Source of the DNA: Pedobacter sp. MC2016-05
GTDB lineage: Bacteria; Bacteroidota; Bacteroidia; Sphingobacteriales; Sphingobacteriaceae
Reading direction: 5' to 3'
Assembly (NCBI RefSeq): GCF_026239735.1
Contig: NZ_JAPIVT010000006.1
Location: 217,171-281,170 of the forward strand
Length of the DNA stretch: 64,000 nt
In this document: in pieces, positions 19,770 to 29,128 of the stretch
Position numbering within the stretch: position 1 is the stretch's first letter
Layout: every line of letters starts with the position of its first letter
Made by a program: the position numbers and the translations under genes
The notes under the pieces: model-generated
Database searches by the model: none
The model's input: only the letters and a program-made list of their open reading frames with translations
Told to the model about the DNA's origin: nothing

Positions 19770-20399
19770 TTACTTGGCAAATGCCTCCTCCAAAGTTTTA
19801 ACAGAATCTGCAGTTAACACAAGTACACCAGCGTTTAATACATCATAAGTATTTAAATCTGCTGCCGAGATTACTTTAGTTTTCTGAACGTTTCTGCTTG
19901 ATAAATAGATATTATTATTTTGTGCAGGTAAAACCAATAAAGTTTTTTGAGTACCTACGTTTAACGCAGCCAATAAACTTGTGTAGTTTTTTGTTTTCGC
20001 TGTATCGAAGTTGAAATCTTCTAAAACTACCACGCTGTTATCTTTTGCTTTATAAGCTAAAGCAGATTTACGTGCTAATGATTTTAATTTCTTGTTCAAT
20101 TTAAAGCTATAATCACGTGGTTGAGGACCGAAAACACGACCACCACCGTTAAATAACGGAGATTTAATGCTACCTGCTCTGGCACCACCTGTACCTTTTT
20201 GCTTGTATAGTTTACGAGTTGAACCAGCAATCTCATTACGTTGTTTAGATTTGTGAGTACCTTGACGTTGGTTAGCCAAATACTGTTTTACATCTAAATA
20301 AATCGCGTGGTCGTTAGGCTCGATACCAAATACCGATTCAGGAAGTTGCACCTTGGCACCTGTTTCTTTACCTGAAATGTTTAATACTTTAACTTCCAT
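19770..20399 (-). CDS. rplD: 50S ribosomal protein L4
   Basis: 209 residues. The tunnel-lining loop [20 protein letters not shown] and the core [20 protein letters not shown] are clear. In E. coli L4 represses the S10 operon; no equivalent is proven here. Confidence 0.98.
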   Translation of the reverse strand: MEVKVLNISGKETGAKVQLPESVFGIEPNDHAIYLDVKQYLANQRQGTHKSKQRNEIAGSTRKLYKQKGTGGARAGSIKSPLFNGGGRVFGPQPRDYSFKLNKKLKSLARKSALAYKAKDNSVVVLEDFNFDTAKTKNYTSLLAALNVGTQKTLLVLPAQNNNIYLSSRNVQKTKVISAADLNTYDVLNAGVLVLTADSVKTLEEAFAK

Positions 20400-20403
20400 C
20401 TGA

Positions 20404-21021
20404 TTACTTGTCTAAGATTACGTAAGAACCTTTAGCTCCTGGAATGGAACCACTAACTACTAATAGGTTTTGCTCAGCATAAACTTTCAAAACTTGTAAG
20501 TTTTGAACTTTTACTCTGTCTCCACCTGTTCTTCCTGCCATGCGCATTCCTTTGAATACACGTGAAGGAAATGATGATGCTCCCAATGAACCTGGGGCAC
20601 GTAAACGGTTATGCTGACCGTGAGTCTGCATACCAACACCGGCAAATCCGTGGCGTTTTACAACACCTTGAAAACCTTTACCTTTTGAGGTACCGACAAC
20701 ATCAACAAAATCGCCTTCTGCGAATGCATCAACAGTTACGACATCACCTAAGTTAAGTGAAGTTGTAAACGAATCGAATTCAACAAGTTTGCGTTTCGGA
20801 GTTGTGTTTGCTTTCGCGAAATGGCCTTTTAACGGTTGAGTTGTGTTTTTCTCTTTTTTCTCATCGTAACCCAATTGGATTGATGAATACCCGTCTTTTT
20901 CTTCGGTTTTCACTTGTGTAACTACACAAGGCCCAGCCTCGATTACCGTACAAGGAATGTTTCTTCCTTCGGCATCAAAGATACTGGTCATTCCTACTTT
21001 TTTTCCAATAATTCCTGACAT
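20404..21021 (-). CDS. rplC: 50S ribosomal protein L3
   Basis: 205 residues from the ATG at 21021 ([20 protein letters not shown]), the family start; the longer frame to 21111 runs through the promoter and leader. The conserved [20 protein letters not shown] loop is present. It is the first gene of this operon segment: rpsJ, normally upstream, lies 8.3 kb away at 29358. Confidence 0.97.
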   Translation of the reverse strand: MSGIIGKKVGMTSIFDAEGRNIPCTVIEAGPCVVTQVKTEEKDGYSSIQLGYDEKKEKNTTQPLKGHFAKANTTPKRKLVEFDSFTTSLNLGDVVTVDAFAEGDFVDVVGTSKGKGFQGVVKRHGFAGVGMQTHGQHNRLRAPGSLGASSFPSRVFKGMRMAGRTGGDRVKVQNLQVLKVYAEQNLLVVSGSIPGAKGSYVILDK

Positions 21022-21046
21022 TTTATCTTTTCTTTTTAACACCCAT

Positions 21047-21064
21047 CGAAGCAGTAGGGCTTCG
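21047..21064 (-). promoter_or_regulatory. Hairpin in the rplC 5' leader
   Basis: CGAAGC (21047-21052) and GCTTCG (21059-21064) form a perfect 6-bp stem with a 6-base loop, within the ~70-base leader between the predicted start of transcription and rplC. It is a candidate for autogenous control of the S10 operon, but nothing in the sequence proves this. Confidence 0.45.
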
Positions 21065-21098
21065 TTCAAGGTGGTTGTACATCCCCCGAAAGGGACGG

Positions 21099-21129
21099 CA
21101 AAGATAGACAAGAATTATTAATTTTCAAA
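21099..21129 (-). promoter_or_regulatory. Promoter of the rplC (S10-spc-alpha) operon
   Basis: On the minus strand TTTG (21126-21129) is followed after 19 bases by TATCTTTG (21099-21106), an exact match to the Bacteroidota primary-sigma promoter TTTG-N19-TAnnTTTG. Transcription should start about 7 bases further on. It gives the operon independent transcription after its separation from rpsJ. Confidence 0.8.
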
Positions 21130-21193
21130 TAGTTAGCCAAATATTTTTCCAAATAAATTGTTGATATGTTGGCTTTTAACTTTTAACCAGATG

Positions 21194-21589
21194 TTAATGT
21201 GCCAAACCACCATTTAAACTGATAGTTATGATGGCAAGGATGATAAATCCGATAAGAACATAGAGATAATCTTTCTCTATCAAAAAGCTAAATATGGCAA
21301 AAATGATGCGGGCGATTGGGGTAAAAATGAGCATTAGGATTCCGAACTGAACTATGGCATCACCATGAAAGCTCGATAAGCCTTTAAAAATCTCACCAAT
21401 CGACGAAAATTTTGAAAGTTCTGGCTTAAAAACTTTATAATCGGTTATTACCCCTTTGTTATGAATAAGAAAAATGACACCACCAATCAGTACGATACTC
21501 ATCGATATGATTACACCAGCACGCAAAAGCGTTCCTAATACAACCTGGATATCCTTATCATTAATATTTTCGTTTTTCTCTTCGTTCAT
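21194..21589 (-). CDS. DUF1634 membrane protein, TSUP partner
   Basis: 131 residues with three hydrophobic segments (around 22-45, 75-100 and 108-125) and a charged, asparagine-rich N-terminus. Matches the DUF1634 family, which is regularly encoded next to a TauE/SafE permease. Here the permease gene ends one base before its start. Function unknown, probably an accessory subunit of the exporter. Confidence 0.85.
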   Translation of the reverse strand: MNEEKNENINDKDIQVVLGTLLRAGVIISMSIVLIGGVIFLIHNKGVITDYKVFKPELSKFSSIGEIFKGLSSFHGDAIVQFGILMLIFTPIARIIFAIFSFLIEKDYLYVLIGFIILAIITISLNGGLAH

Positions 21590-21590
21590 T

Positions 21591-22424
21591 TTACAAGCCG
21601 CTGATTCCTTTGTAAATCATTTGTAGTGCTAAAAAAGTAACTACAACTGCAAAAACAATTTTTAGTTTGTCGGTGTTAGTTCGCAACAAAACTTTCGATC
21701 CAATCGAAGCGCCGGTTAAAACTCCAATACAAACGGGCATTGCAATTCCGGGATCTATCTGACCGCGGTGCAAATAAACAATCGCACTTGCAGCTGCCGT
21801 TACCCCCATCATAAAGTTACTCGTGGTTGTAGATACCTTAAAAGGCAAACGCATGATGTTATCCATCGCGATTACTTTTAGCGCACCACTGCCAATACCT
21901 AAAAGACCAGAAAGCGTCCCAGCAAAAAGCATCATCGCAAAGCCAGCAGGTACATTTTTAACTGCATAAGCATGATCTACGCCCTTATCAGGATAGCTAC
22001 TGTTCAGTTTGAAAAATTTTGCCCATTTATCAGTCTTGTCTAAAGTGGTATGATCGATCTTTTTCTTCAACGTCATGATGGCGGAGAAAATTAAGATGCA
22101 CCCAAAAATGATGGCAATATAATTTGCATTGAGATAAACGGCTACTACAGCGCCAGAAATGGCTCCTATCGTAGTGGCAATTTCAAGAAACATACCGATT
22201 CGAATATTTGTAATTCCTTCTTTTACATAAGCTGCCGCAGAACCTGATGAAGTTGCTATTACCGAAACAATTGATGCACCGATGGCATAATGTATATCAA
22301 CCCCGAGCGCCAGTGTTAATAGCGGAATAATAATTACACCCCCACCCAAGCCTGTTAATGAACCTAATAAACCTGCCAAAAAAGCGCCTAACAAAACGAT
22401 GATGGTAAATAACAAAACCGACAT
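21591..22424 (-). CDS. TSUP family (TauE/SafE) anion permease
   Basis: 277 residues, about eight membrane helices. Duplicated TSUP motifs GLLGSLTGLGGGVIIIPLLT near the N-terminus and GTLSGLLGIGSGALKVIAM in the second half. The family exports or imports sulfite, sulfonates or related organic anions. Substrate not deducible. Cotranscribed with the DUF1634 gene. Confidence 0.92.
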   Translation of the reverse strand: MSVLLFTIIVLLGAFLAGLLGSLTGLGGGVIIIPLLTLALGVDIHYAIGASIVSVIATSSGSAAAYVKEGITNIRIGMFLEIATTIGAISGAVVAVYLNANYIAIIFGCILIFSAIMTLKKKIDHTTLDKTDKWAKFFKLNSSYPDKGVDHAYAVKNVPAGFAMMLFAGTLSGLLGIGSGALKVIAMDNIMRLPFKVSTTTSNFMMGVTAAASAIVYLHRGQIDPGIAMPVCIGVLTGASIGSKVLLRTNTDKLKIVFAVVVTFLALQMIYKGISGL

Positions 22425-22671
22425 GCGGGCAAAGATAAGGGACAGTTTTTGGCTAAACGAAGGATTATGGAATAAAATAAAGTCTATATAATATATGGAT
22501 GATATAAATTGGAACGTGGTAATTAAAATTTAATGGCATATTATAGGTTGTTAGCTACGCTCTACTTTCAAGCTCTCTTTTTTAACGAGCGTGTTAGCAG
22601 TACTTGTTTCAACAGTGCAATCTTATAATGACACGGCACTTCTCAGAACCAGGTGCGAGCTGAATATTAAC

Positions 22672-23251
22672 TCAGGATTTATGATGAAGCTTACTCTCCC
22701 TATTAATATCCATATTTTTAAAAGTCTCGATGACTTCGTAAGCAATCTGTCTAACCGTCCCTGGTATTAGATTAATTGTATTTTTGTTTCCATTAGCATC
22801 AGTAAGCTTCCAACCTGATGTATCTATCATTATTTGATCATTCCCGGCTAGCGCTTTTATGATTTTAGCTCTCGTAAATGCAATTGAACTGGAATCAACC
22901 AGTATCTTTTTATTACTCCACCAGTTTTCTAACGATACTTTAATCAGACTAGATTGTTCAAGCTTCGGCAGATAATCCCAGCCTGCTCCTTTTCTATGCT
23001 CCAGCTTTAGCAAGCCAATAAAGTTGTTTACACTTTTTGATTGATAAGTTTCTGAACTACAGTTAAGCTGAATGTGATTAAGCTTCAATTGAGTAAGTAA
23101 TGATTTGGATTGTTCGGCATTGTGAAATAGGATCAACACTCGTTTAGCAATTTGAGAAACCACCAGTTTATTTCCCAAATCATATTCCTGGCATAAACTT
23201 TCAACATCAGCCAAATGAGTTTGCAATTCGACAACTGATTCTGATTTTGCC
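22672..23251 (-). CDS. Hypothetical protein translationally coupled to prephenate dehydrogenase
   Basis: About 192 residues. The start is a GTG at 23253-23251 whose first base is the last base of the upstream TAG stop (TAGTG), a classic coupling arrangement. No signal peptide or membrane segment. Charged, mixed alpha/beta composition; I recognise no domain. A C-terminal SGWKLTDANGNKNTINLIPG segment looks structured. The tight coupling implies a role linked to aromatic amino acid metabolism or its regulation, which is inference only. Confidence 0.8.
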
Positions 23252-23252
23252 A

Positions 23253-24509
23253 CTACTTCCCTAACCTCCTAATCATTTCTGCACTGAGGTCTCTCCCATC
23301 ATTCAATCGATTCGCAAAAAATGATTTTGCGGCCTCAAAATGTTCCTTATATCCTTTCAAATCACCATATCCTATTATCGATGCCCATTCATGAACAGCA
23401 GTATGAAATTCCAAATCGTCGCCGCGGATAGATTTGTCGTACAACGCGGTGTGGATAGATTCTTCCAACATCTCCTCGTTTTTGAAAAGATATTCTGCTA
23501 TGCCAAGCCTCAATTTAAAAGGTGGGGTTTGACAAATTAGGTTATCATATGGATTTACGCCCATTTTATACCAGGCGTAAACCATACTTAGCAAACTTAA
23601 GTGCGAATTTGGCTTTTGCTTATGATCTGCGTCAGAAAGGCTAAATTCTTTCATGATGTTATCATCAAGGAGCAGAAGCGTTCTGCTTTCATGAAATACA
23701 AAATCGCGGGCAGCATAAATTTTCTCCCTAAATTCAACTTCATTTTCACAAATCATCAGCTTATATAATTCCGATTCTGCCTGAGCGTAATATTTTACCT
23801 GCTTCTGAGCGTAAGGATTCAATATTGCTAAGCCAGCATAAATATGTGATTTGTAGCTAAAAATTCTGAGCGTGGTCAAGATTTTCACATTATCGATTCC
23901 GCCAGCATAAGCTGGGTTATCCCATGGAAAGAAACCTGCATTTTTCCATGCTGAACCCATGCTCTCGAAGCCCATGTGGGTAACGGCTTGTGTATCCGCC
24001 ACAATACGGTCATGCTCACGATAATCGTCCATTTCGATAATATTCGATTTAAGCGAACGGTAAACGGCTAAAGCTTTAGCATAAACTTCATCGGTAGCCC
24101 GATGGCGAACGACCACCAAAGTTTGCCCTTCGGGACTAAAAGCCGGCCCGTGTAAAGAGTGGCAGGTTACAATCTGTGTATCATTTGGAAGGTGTTTCTC
24201 AAAAGCTGCAATTTCCGGATGTTTAACAGAGGTTTGTCCGGATACAATTGCGCCAAACTTTGTAGAACGAGCAAACGTAGAAACTACTTCATCAATCTTT
24301 TCTGCTTCCACACAGTAAATAATAAAGTCTGATTTGCGGGCCACTTCATGACCATCAATTAATACCTCGATTCCTTTCGGCTCTAATTCATTTTTTAAAT
24401 CCGAAAACCTTAAAGGCATATCTGCCCCGCATACTTTATAACCTTCGCTTGCAAACGACAGCGCATATAATTTGCCCATATCGCCCAAACCGATAATTCC
24501 TATTTGCAT
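23253..24509 (-). CDS. tyrA: Prephenate dehydrogenase, fungal TYR1-like
   Basis: 418 residues, close to yeast Tyr1 (~450) and longer than typical bacterial TyrA (~280-370). N-terminal NAD(P) site IGIIGLGDMGKLYALSFA. Segments recalled from fungal Tyr1 recur in order: GQTSVKHPEIAAFEK, TCHSLHGP, EHDRIVADTQAVTH, SMGSAW, HIYAGLAILNP, LLLLDDNI, KPNSHLSLL and DDLEF. The reaction is oxidative decarboxylation of prephenate to 4-hydroxyphenylpyruvate in tyrosine synthesis. A TACATTTG box lies only 5 bases before the ATG, hinting at a very short leader. It stands apart from any aromatic operon. Confidence 0.88.
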   Translation of the reverse strand: MQIGIIGLGDMGKLYALSFASEGYKVCGADMPLRFSDLKNELEPKGIEVLIDGHEVARKSDFIIYCVEAEKIDEVVSTFARSTKFGAIVSGQTSVKHPEIAAFEKHLPNDTQIVTCHSLHGPAFSPEGQTLVVVRHRATDEVYAKALAVYRSLKSNIIEMDDYREHDRIVADTQAVTHMGFESMGSAWKNAGFFPWDNPAYAGGIDNVKILTTLRIFSYKSHIYAGLAILNPYAQKQVKYYAQAESELYKLMICENEVEFREKIYAARDFVFHESRTLLLLDDNIMKEFSLSDADHKQKPNSHLSLLSMVYAWYKMGVNPYDNLICQTPPFKLRLGIAEYLFKNEEMLEESIHTALYDKSIRGDDLEFHTAVHEWASIIGYGDLKGYKEHFEAAKSFFANRLNDGRDLSAEMIRRLGK

Positions 24510-24682
24510 GAGGCAAATGTAATCTATCGATAAGTAAATTATAATAAAACGTAGATTAAATTGTTATTTAACAGATAACGAAAACACACAACAATTAAAA
24601 CCTATAAAGCCATTAGTTAAAAATTATTAACTGGGAAATAGATAAAAATGTAGTTTTACACTCAAACACCTATATTTAAACT

Positions 24683-25294
24683 ATGCAGAAAATTAAACAC
24701 ACCCTATTGTTTTTAGGCGCTATGCTATTTTTAAACATTGCTTTTGGTCAAACTTTGCCAGATACAACAAAAAACACCGATCCATCGCTAAATGGTCAAT
24801 ATCAGTTTATGTTAAAGAAATCTAAGAGTTTATATGGCGCAAGGCTGATTAACCCTTCAAGATTATCTGGAGTGTGGAAAAGTGTAAATGACACTTTGAG
24901 GAAAGAACGCAAACAACTGCAAGAGGCAAAACAAGAAATTACAACCCAGGCAAAAACCATTTCTACGTTGAAAGGTGAAGTTTCTGGAAAAGAAAACTCA
25001 TTGGCAGATGCCACAGCTTCCGTTAATGAAATTAAATTTCTGGGGATATCTTTTAACAAAGGAACCTATAACACCATCGTTTGGGCAATTATTATTATTC
25101 TGGGCGCTGGCTTGGCAATAGTAATTTTTCAATCTGGTAAATATAGAAAGGAAGCGACTTACAGAACACAGCTTTACCAGGAAGTTGCAGATGAATTCCA
25201 GGCACACAAGGTTAAAGCGAAAGATAAAGAAATGAAGTTGGCACGTGAACTTCAGGACGAAAGAAATAGATGGGATGATTCCCGAGGAAGGTAA
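24683..25294 (+). CDS. Coiled-coil single-pass membrane protein (Bacteroidota family)
   Basis: 203 residues. Signal peptide ending AFGQ (residue ~23), a coiled coil around 70-120 (KERKQLQEAKQEI), a membrane helix at ~133-153 (TIVWAIIIILGAGLAIVIF) and a second charged helix at the end (LARELQDERNRWDDSR). The layout matches a conserved Bacteroidota family often labelled 'tRNA (guanine-N1)-methyltransferase', a label the sequence does not support: no SPOUT knot or SAM motif is visible. Function unknown. Confidence 0.8.
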   Translation: MQKIKHTLLFLGAMLFLNIAFGQTLPDTTKNTDPSLNGQYQFMLKKSKSLYGARLINPSRLSGVWKSVNDTLRKERKQLQEAKQEITTQAKTISTLKGEVSGKENSLADATASVNEIKFLGISFNKGTYNTIVWAIIIILGAGLAIVIFQSGKYRKEATYRTQLYQEVADEFQAHKVKAKDKEMKLARELQDERNRWDDSRGR

Positions 25295-25352
25295 TTGAGG
25301 TAGAGATCAAGGCTGAGCCAACAATCTCAACCTTGATCTTGGTCTTACCAAA

Positions 25353-26696
25353 TTAGGTTTCAGATGGAAATGATATTCCCTTAATATTTCTATATAAATC
25401 TACAGCATAAAGATCAGTCATCCCCGAAACAAAGTCTAAAACACTTTGGGTGCGGGAGTAAATATCAGGCAAATCAGTATGGTATTGCTTTGGTATCAGT
25501 TTTACCAATTTTTTATAATAGTGCGTGTTATTATTTATCAAAGCTGGCACAAACTCCTCCAGTAAACCCGCCATAATTTTGTAACCTGCAACTTCTTTTT
25601 GAATCACTGAAGAGAAATTGTAAATGCGTTCAATAGAAACTTTCTCAATTTCTTTCCAAGCAGAGCGATATGGTTCTGGTATCAGATCTGTCAGGCTATT
25701 ATTCAAAGTTCCCTGAAGCAAACTTTCTTGTTCGCGATAAAAAATGTCTGCGCAAATGTTGGTTAATGTATTTATCGCCTTCGCCCTGAGAAGACCAATT
25801 TTGGCATCATCATCCTCATAATCATTTTTAAGTCTATCTTCGATAGTTTTTGAATTAGCGAAAGGAAGCAAATAATTTTTCACCTCCTCATATGAAAGAA
25901 TTTTTAAACGATGTGCGTCTTCCAAATCAATAATGCTATAACAAATATCGTCAGCAGCTTCTACCAGATAAACCAAAGGATGGCGCTTGTAAATTAAATA
26001 TTCGCCTTCTTCTTTTTCAAGATGAAGTTCGTTGGCAATTTTTTTAAACGTTTCTTCTTCCGACTGGAAAAAACCATACTTTTTCCGATGCAACAAACCT
26101 TTTTGTTTGCCTGCAATAGAAGCACAAGGATATTTTGCAATTGAGGCCAGTGTAGAATAAGTGAGTGCATAGGCATCGTTACCTTTGCCCTTAAGTGGAT
26201 GGGTAAGAATGCGGATCGCATTCGCATTACCTTCAAAATTAATCAAATCATGCCATTGCGATTCATTCATTTCATTTTGATAAACCTTGCCATCTCCATC
26301 AGTAAAATAACGTGAAATCGCAGCTTCTCCAGAATGCCCGAAGGCAGGATTTCCTAAATCGTGAGCGAGGGATGCAGCTGCAACAATATTTCCGACCTCA
26401 TTTATAAGTGGAACATCTTTAATTAACTGAGGATTTTTTTCCTCCAAAGTATTCAGAAAAATATTCGCCATGGAACGAGCAACGCTTGCTACTTCCAAAC
26501 TATGCGTTAAACGGTTATGAACAAAAACACTCCCTGGTAATGGAAACACCTGAGTTTTATTTTGCAAACGCCTAAAAGGCGATGAAAATATTAATCTATC
26601 GTAATCTCTTTGAAAATCCGATCTTGCTTTATCTCTATCACCCGTCCAGCTTTCCTGGCCAAATCGTTTATTTGAAAGTAAATTTTTCCACTCCAT
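25353..26696 (-). CDS. dgt: Deoxyguanosinetriphosphate triphosphohydrolase (dGTPase)
   Basis: 447 residues from ATG at 26696 (MEWKNLLSNKRFG), the usual family start; the upstream alternative is TTG. The HD-domain metal ligands are H in NRLTHSLEV, HD in SLAHDLGNPAFGHSGE and a later D in VEAADDICYSI. It hydrolyses dGTP (or dNTPs) to nucleoside and triphosphate, influencing dNTP pools and phage resistance in some bacteria. It stands alone, flanked by divergent genes. Confidence 0.95.
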   Translation of the reverse strand: MEWKNLLSNKRFGQESWTGDRDKARSDFQRDYDRLIFSSPFRRLQNKTQVFPLPGSVFVHNRLTHSLEVASVARSMANIFLNTLEEKNPQLIKDVPLINEVGNIVAAASLAHDLGNPAFGHSGEAAISRYFTDGDGKVYQNEMNESQWHDLINFEGNANAIRILTHPLKGKGNDAYALTYSTLASIAKYPCASIAGKQKGLLHRKKYGFFQSEEETFKKIANELHLEKEEGEYLIYKRHPLVYLVEAADDICYSIIDLEDAHRLKILSYEEVKNYLLPFANSKTIEDRLKNDYEDDDAKIGLLRAKAINTLTNICADIFYREQESLLQGTLNNSLTDLIPEPYRSAWKEIEKVSIERIYNFSSVIQKEVAGYKIMAGLLEEFVPALINNNTHYYKKLVKLIPKQYHTDLPDIYSRTQSVLDFVSGMTDLYAVDLYRNIKGISFPSET

Positions 26697-26811
26697 TTTT
26701 AAAATTTGGCGCAAGTTACTCAAAAGCAGAAAATCCCATCAATAATAATTTTGAGAAACTTGACTTTAAAACCATTTTTGCTTAAAGCTGTTCTTAATAA
26801 AAATTGCAATT

Positions 26812-27174
26812 ATGAAAACGAGTATTTATAATAAGGAAGAGCATATTGAAGGTTATGTTGGCAATGGTGATGATAGCACAAAATCAAACCTTCAAAAGGA
26901 ATACGAAAAAGGAAATGAGGGCAACGAAGTAACCAGTTATGGACAAGAAAGCGATGCAATAGGCGGCAATACGGCTGCTAAGGATGGCTATGATAACAGC
27001 GGAACACAGGGAAAGGATTCTTTAAGTGACGACGCTTATAACAGTAAAGATGAGCACCCGACAGTTAAAAGTGCTGCAAGTAAAACTGGAAGTTCTTCGG
27101 ATGATTTTGATTCACCAAGCAAAAAAGAAATTAACCAAAGAGATGAAGACGATGTTTTAAATACTGGAATTTAA
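26812..27174 (+). CDS. Small hydrophilic, probably disordered protein
   Basis: 120 residues dominated by G, S, D, K, E, N and T with no hydrophobic core, starting MKTSIYNKEEHIEGYVGNG. No domain recognised. Composition resembles hydrophilin-type stress proteins. It is followed 10 bases later by a YtxH-like gene, likely cotranscribed. Two similar short hydrophilic genes lie nearby at 27643 and 28883. Confidence 0.7.
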   Translation: MKTSIYNKEEHIEGYVGNGDDSTKSNLQKEYEKGNEGNEVTSYGQESDAIGGNTAAKDGYDNSGTQGKDSLSDDAYNSKDEHPTVKSAASKTGSSSDDFDSPSKKEINQRDEDDVLNTGI

Positions 27175-27184
27175 GAGGCTTATT

Positions 27185-27379
27185 ATGGGATTACTAAAAT
27201 ATGTTGTAATTGGGGCGGTGGCCGTTTACGGTTTTAAATATGCCAGCAAAAAAAGAGAAATTGACGGAAAATCACTATTGGATGATTTAAAAGATGGTTT
27301 GAATGATGCTTTTTGTCAAGCCAAGGAATACAAAAACAGATTGGAGATGGACTATAATCAAACTACAAAACTTTACTGA
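27185..27379 (+). CDS. Small YtxH-like membrane-anchored protein
   Basis: 64 residues: one N-terminal hydrophobic helix (LLKYVVIGAVAVYGFKYAS) followed by a charged amphipathic helix (LDDLKDGLNDAFCQAKEYKN). This layout is that of YtxH-type general stress proteins. The assignment is by architecture, not by a firm motif. Confidence 0.6.
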   Translation: MGLLKYVVIGAVAVYGFKYASKKREIDGKSLLDDLKDGLNDAFCQAKEYKNRLEMDYNQTTKLY

Positions 27380-27642
27380 CACCAATAACTACTTTATACT
27401 ACAAAATTTGATTTATATCAATTACTTTTAGGACTGAAAATTTGCTATAAGTTGGTTTAATTAGCAAATTTGCAAACATATTAGCACTCGCAGCCACATC
27501 TTAATCATCCTAAGGCTAAAACAAATTTATTGGGCTATAAAAATAGCTACTCTAAAAAATATCTAGCTGTTGAGTACTATCAGAACTATTCCTCTACCGG
27601 AAAAATCATTAACTATAAAGAGGGATTTTAACGAATCCTTCT

Positions 27643-27912
27643 TTATAAATCTTTCCCACCCAAACCTTTCTCATCAATACTATTTCTACTTCCAATATCT
27701 TCAGCTTGACTTAGATTCTCGTTCTTTAGATTGTCTATTGTATTGGATTCATTTTCTGTATTAGAAATATGATCTTTACTAGGCGTGTTTTTACGCTTAA
27801 ACTCAGAGTCGCTAATGGTATGGCCATAAGTTGCCTCTCCATTATCCCATTCTATATTACGATCAGTATTTTCATTTTGATCATTTCTGTTATTATCAAG
27901 CTCCTTATTCAT
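27643..27912 (-). CDS. Small hydrophilic, probably disordered protein
   Basis: 89 residues from the ATG at 27912 (a GTG lies one codon upstream). Rich in N, D, E, K and S, with no hydrophobic segment: MNKELDNNRNDQNENTDRN. No domain recognised. Its upstream region shares a GTTTAAAC palindrome and flanking TAGGT..TTATTC text with the gene at 28883, suggesting common control. Confidence 0.6.
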   Translation of the reverse strand: MNKELDNNRNDQNENTDRNIEWDNGEATYGHTISDSEFKRKNTPSKDHISNTENESNTIDNLKNENLSQAEDIGSRNSIDEKGLGGKDL

Positions 27913-28219
27913 CACACCTAAATATTTAATCCGTTAATATGAATAACACCTAGATGGTTAATAAGGTTTAAACAATTTGCAAATACGTTAGATTACCTAA
28001 TCTCACTAGCTAAAGTTTAGCGGAAAATTTTTCAGGTTTAATTGACTACACTATTTCAAGAAAAAATTTGCATCACCGCTCTGTTGTGATAAAGGTAGTT
28101 AACAATCGTCAGCGCCTCCACAAAAAAGGCGTATAAATACAGCGCTTTTACGTATTTAAACAGAGATCATTGACACTTGAATATATCGATATTTAATTGA
28201 CTACCCAACAACCTCAAAT
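27913..28219. promoter_or_regulatory. Divergent intergenic region of the hydrophilic-protein/response-regulator pair
   Basis: No gene is seen in these 307 bases. They separate the minus-strand hydrophilic gene from the plus-strand response regulator and must hold both promoters. A perfect GTTTAAAC palindrome lies at 27966-27973, 54 bases from the minus-strand start. No exact TAnnTTTG box was found. Confidence 0.4.
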
Positions 28220-28879
28220 TTGAAATTCCCAATAAAGGTAATAATAGCCGATAACCACCCCATTAGTAGAAACGGTATCAAATCGTTAGTTGAAACTCAA
28301 GATAATATCGAAGTCATTCTTGAAGCTTCAAAGGGCTTCGAGGTAATCGATTTTTTGGAGAAAGGTAATCTTCCAGATATACTTATAACAGATATTGAAA
28401 TTCCAGACCTGGATGGAATTGAATTGACCAAATTTATCAAAAGTAACTATCCACAAATTAAAGGTTTAATATTAACATCTGTTGACCAAGAACAATTAAT
28501 TACTAAATGCTTTGATGCTGGTGCCGATGGTTATTTATTAAAAAATGTAACCACATCAGAAATCGTATTCGCAGTTGAACAACTTAACGCAGGTTACAAA
28601 TACCTTAGCACTTCAATTGGGATGAAATTTCTGGATCCAATTCAGAAAAAATATTCGGTGGAAGCAGGGAGCATGAAACGGAGTGTTCAGTTTTCGAAAC
28701 GAGAATTGACAATACTAAATCTCATTGCCGAAGGCTTTACCAATACTGAAATTGCCGATAAACTATTTACCAGTAAAAGAACAATAGAAGGCAATCGACA
28801 AAATTTGCTACATAAAACAGGCAAAAAAAATACTGCTGAGTTAATCGGATTTGCAATTAGAAATGCAATTATTGATTAG
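28220..28879 (+). CDS. Orphan NarL/FixJ-type response regulator
   Basis: 219 residues. Receiver domain ~1-125: acidic pocket D11 (IIADNHPISRNG), phospho-acceptor D58 (LITDIEIPDLDG) and the conserved lysine in LLKNV. LuxR-type DNA-binding domain ~150-215: KRELTILNLIAEGFTNTEIA, then KLFTSKRTIEGNRQN. The only start compatible with a complete receiver is TTG at 28220; a stop lies at 28178 and no ATG is available. No histidine kinase is adjacent. Small stress-like genes on both sides are candidate targets. Confidence 0.88.
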   Translation: MKFPIKVIIADNHPISRNGIKSLVETQDNIEVILEASKGFEVIDFLEKGNLPDILITDIEIPDLDGIELTKFIKSNYPQIKGLILTSVDQEQLITKCFDAGADGYLLKNVTTSEIVFAVEQLNAGYKYLSTSIGMKFLDPIQKKYSVEAGSMKRSVQFSKRELTILNLIAEGFTNTEIADKLFTSKRTIEGNRQNLLHKTGKKNTAELIGFAIRNAIID

Positions 28880-28882
28880 CTT

Positions 28883-29128
28883 TCAATCCACTCCTTTACT
28901 TTGGTCTGATTTAGCAGGAACATCTGTATCCTTTATACTTGATCCATTCTCATCTCTATGTTTAGGTGGATTGTCCATTCTGCTCTCTTCCAATTCTGAA
29001 AAATCGCTTCCTTTCTGATTTCCAACTTCCCCATGCGAAGATGGTTTTTCCTTTAATTCTTCTTCAGGATTGGCAAAATCCTGACCTTCGATAGGAAGAT
29101 TTTCTTCCTTTTCAGTGGGTTTATTCAT
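28883..29128 (-). CDS. Small hydrophilic, probably disordered protein
   Basis: 81 residues, E/K/D/S/P-rich, without hydrophobic stretch: MNKPTEKEENLPIEGQDFAN. No domain recognised. The promoter region carries GTTTAAAC at 29169-29176, as upstream of the gene at 27643. It converges on the response regulator with 3 bases between stop codons. Confidence 0.6.
   Translation of the reverse strand: MNKPTEKEENLPIEGQDFANPEEELKEKPSSHGEVGNQKGSDFSELEESRMDNPPKHRDENGSSIKDTDVPAKSDQSKGVD

Noticed and set aside
27380..27642. CRISPR array or phage remnant in the AT-rich spacers around 27-29 kb
   Set aside because: No regularly spaced identical repeats, no cas genes and no phage-like ORFs are present.
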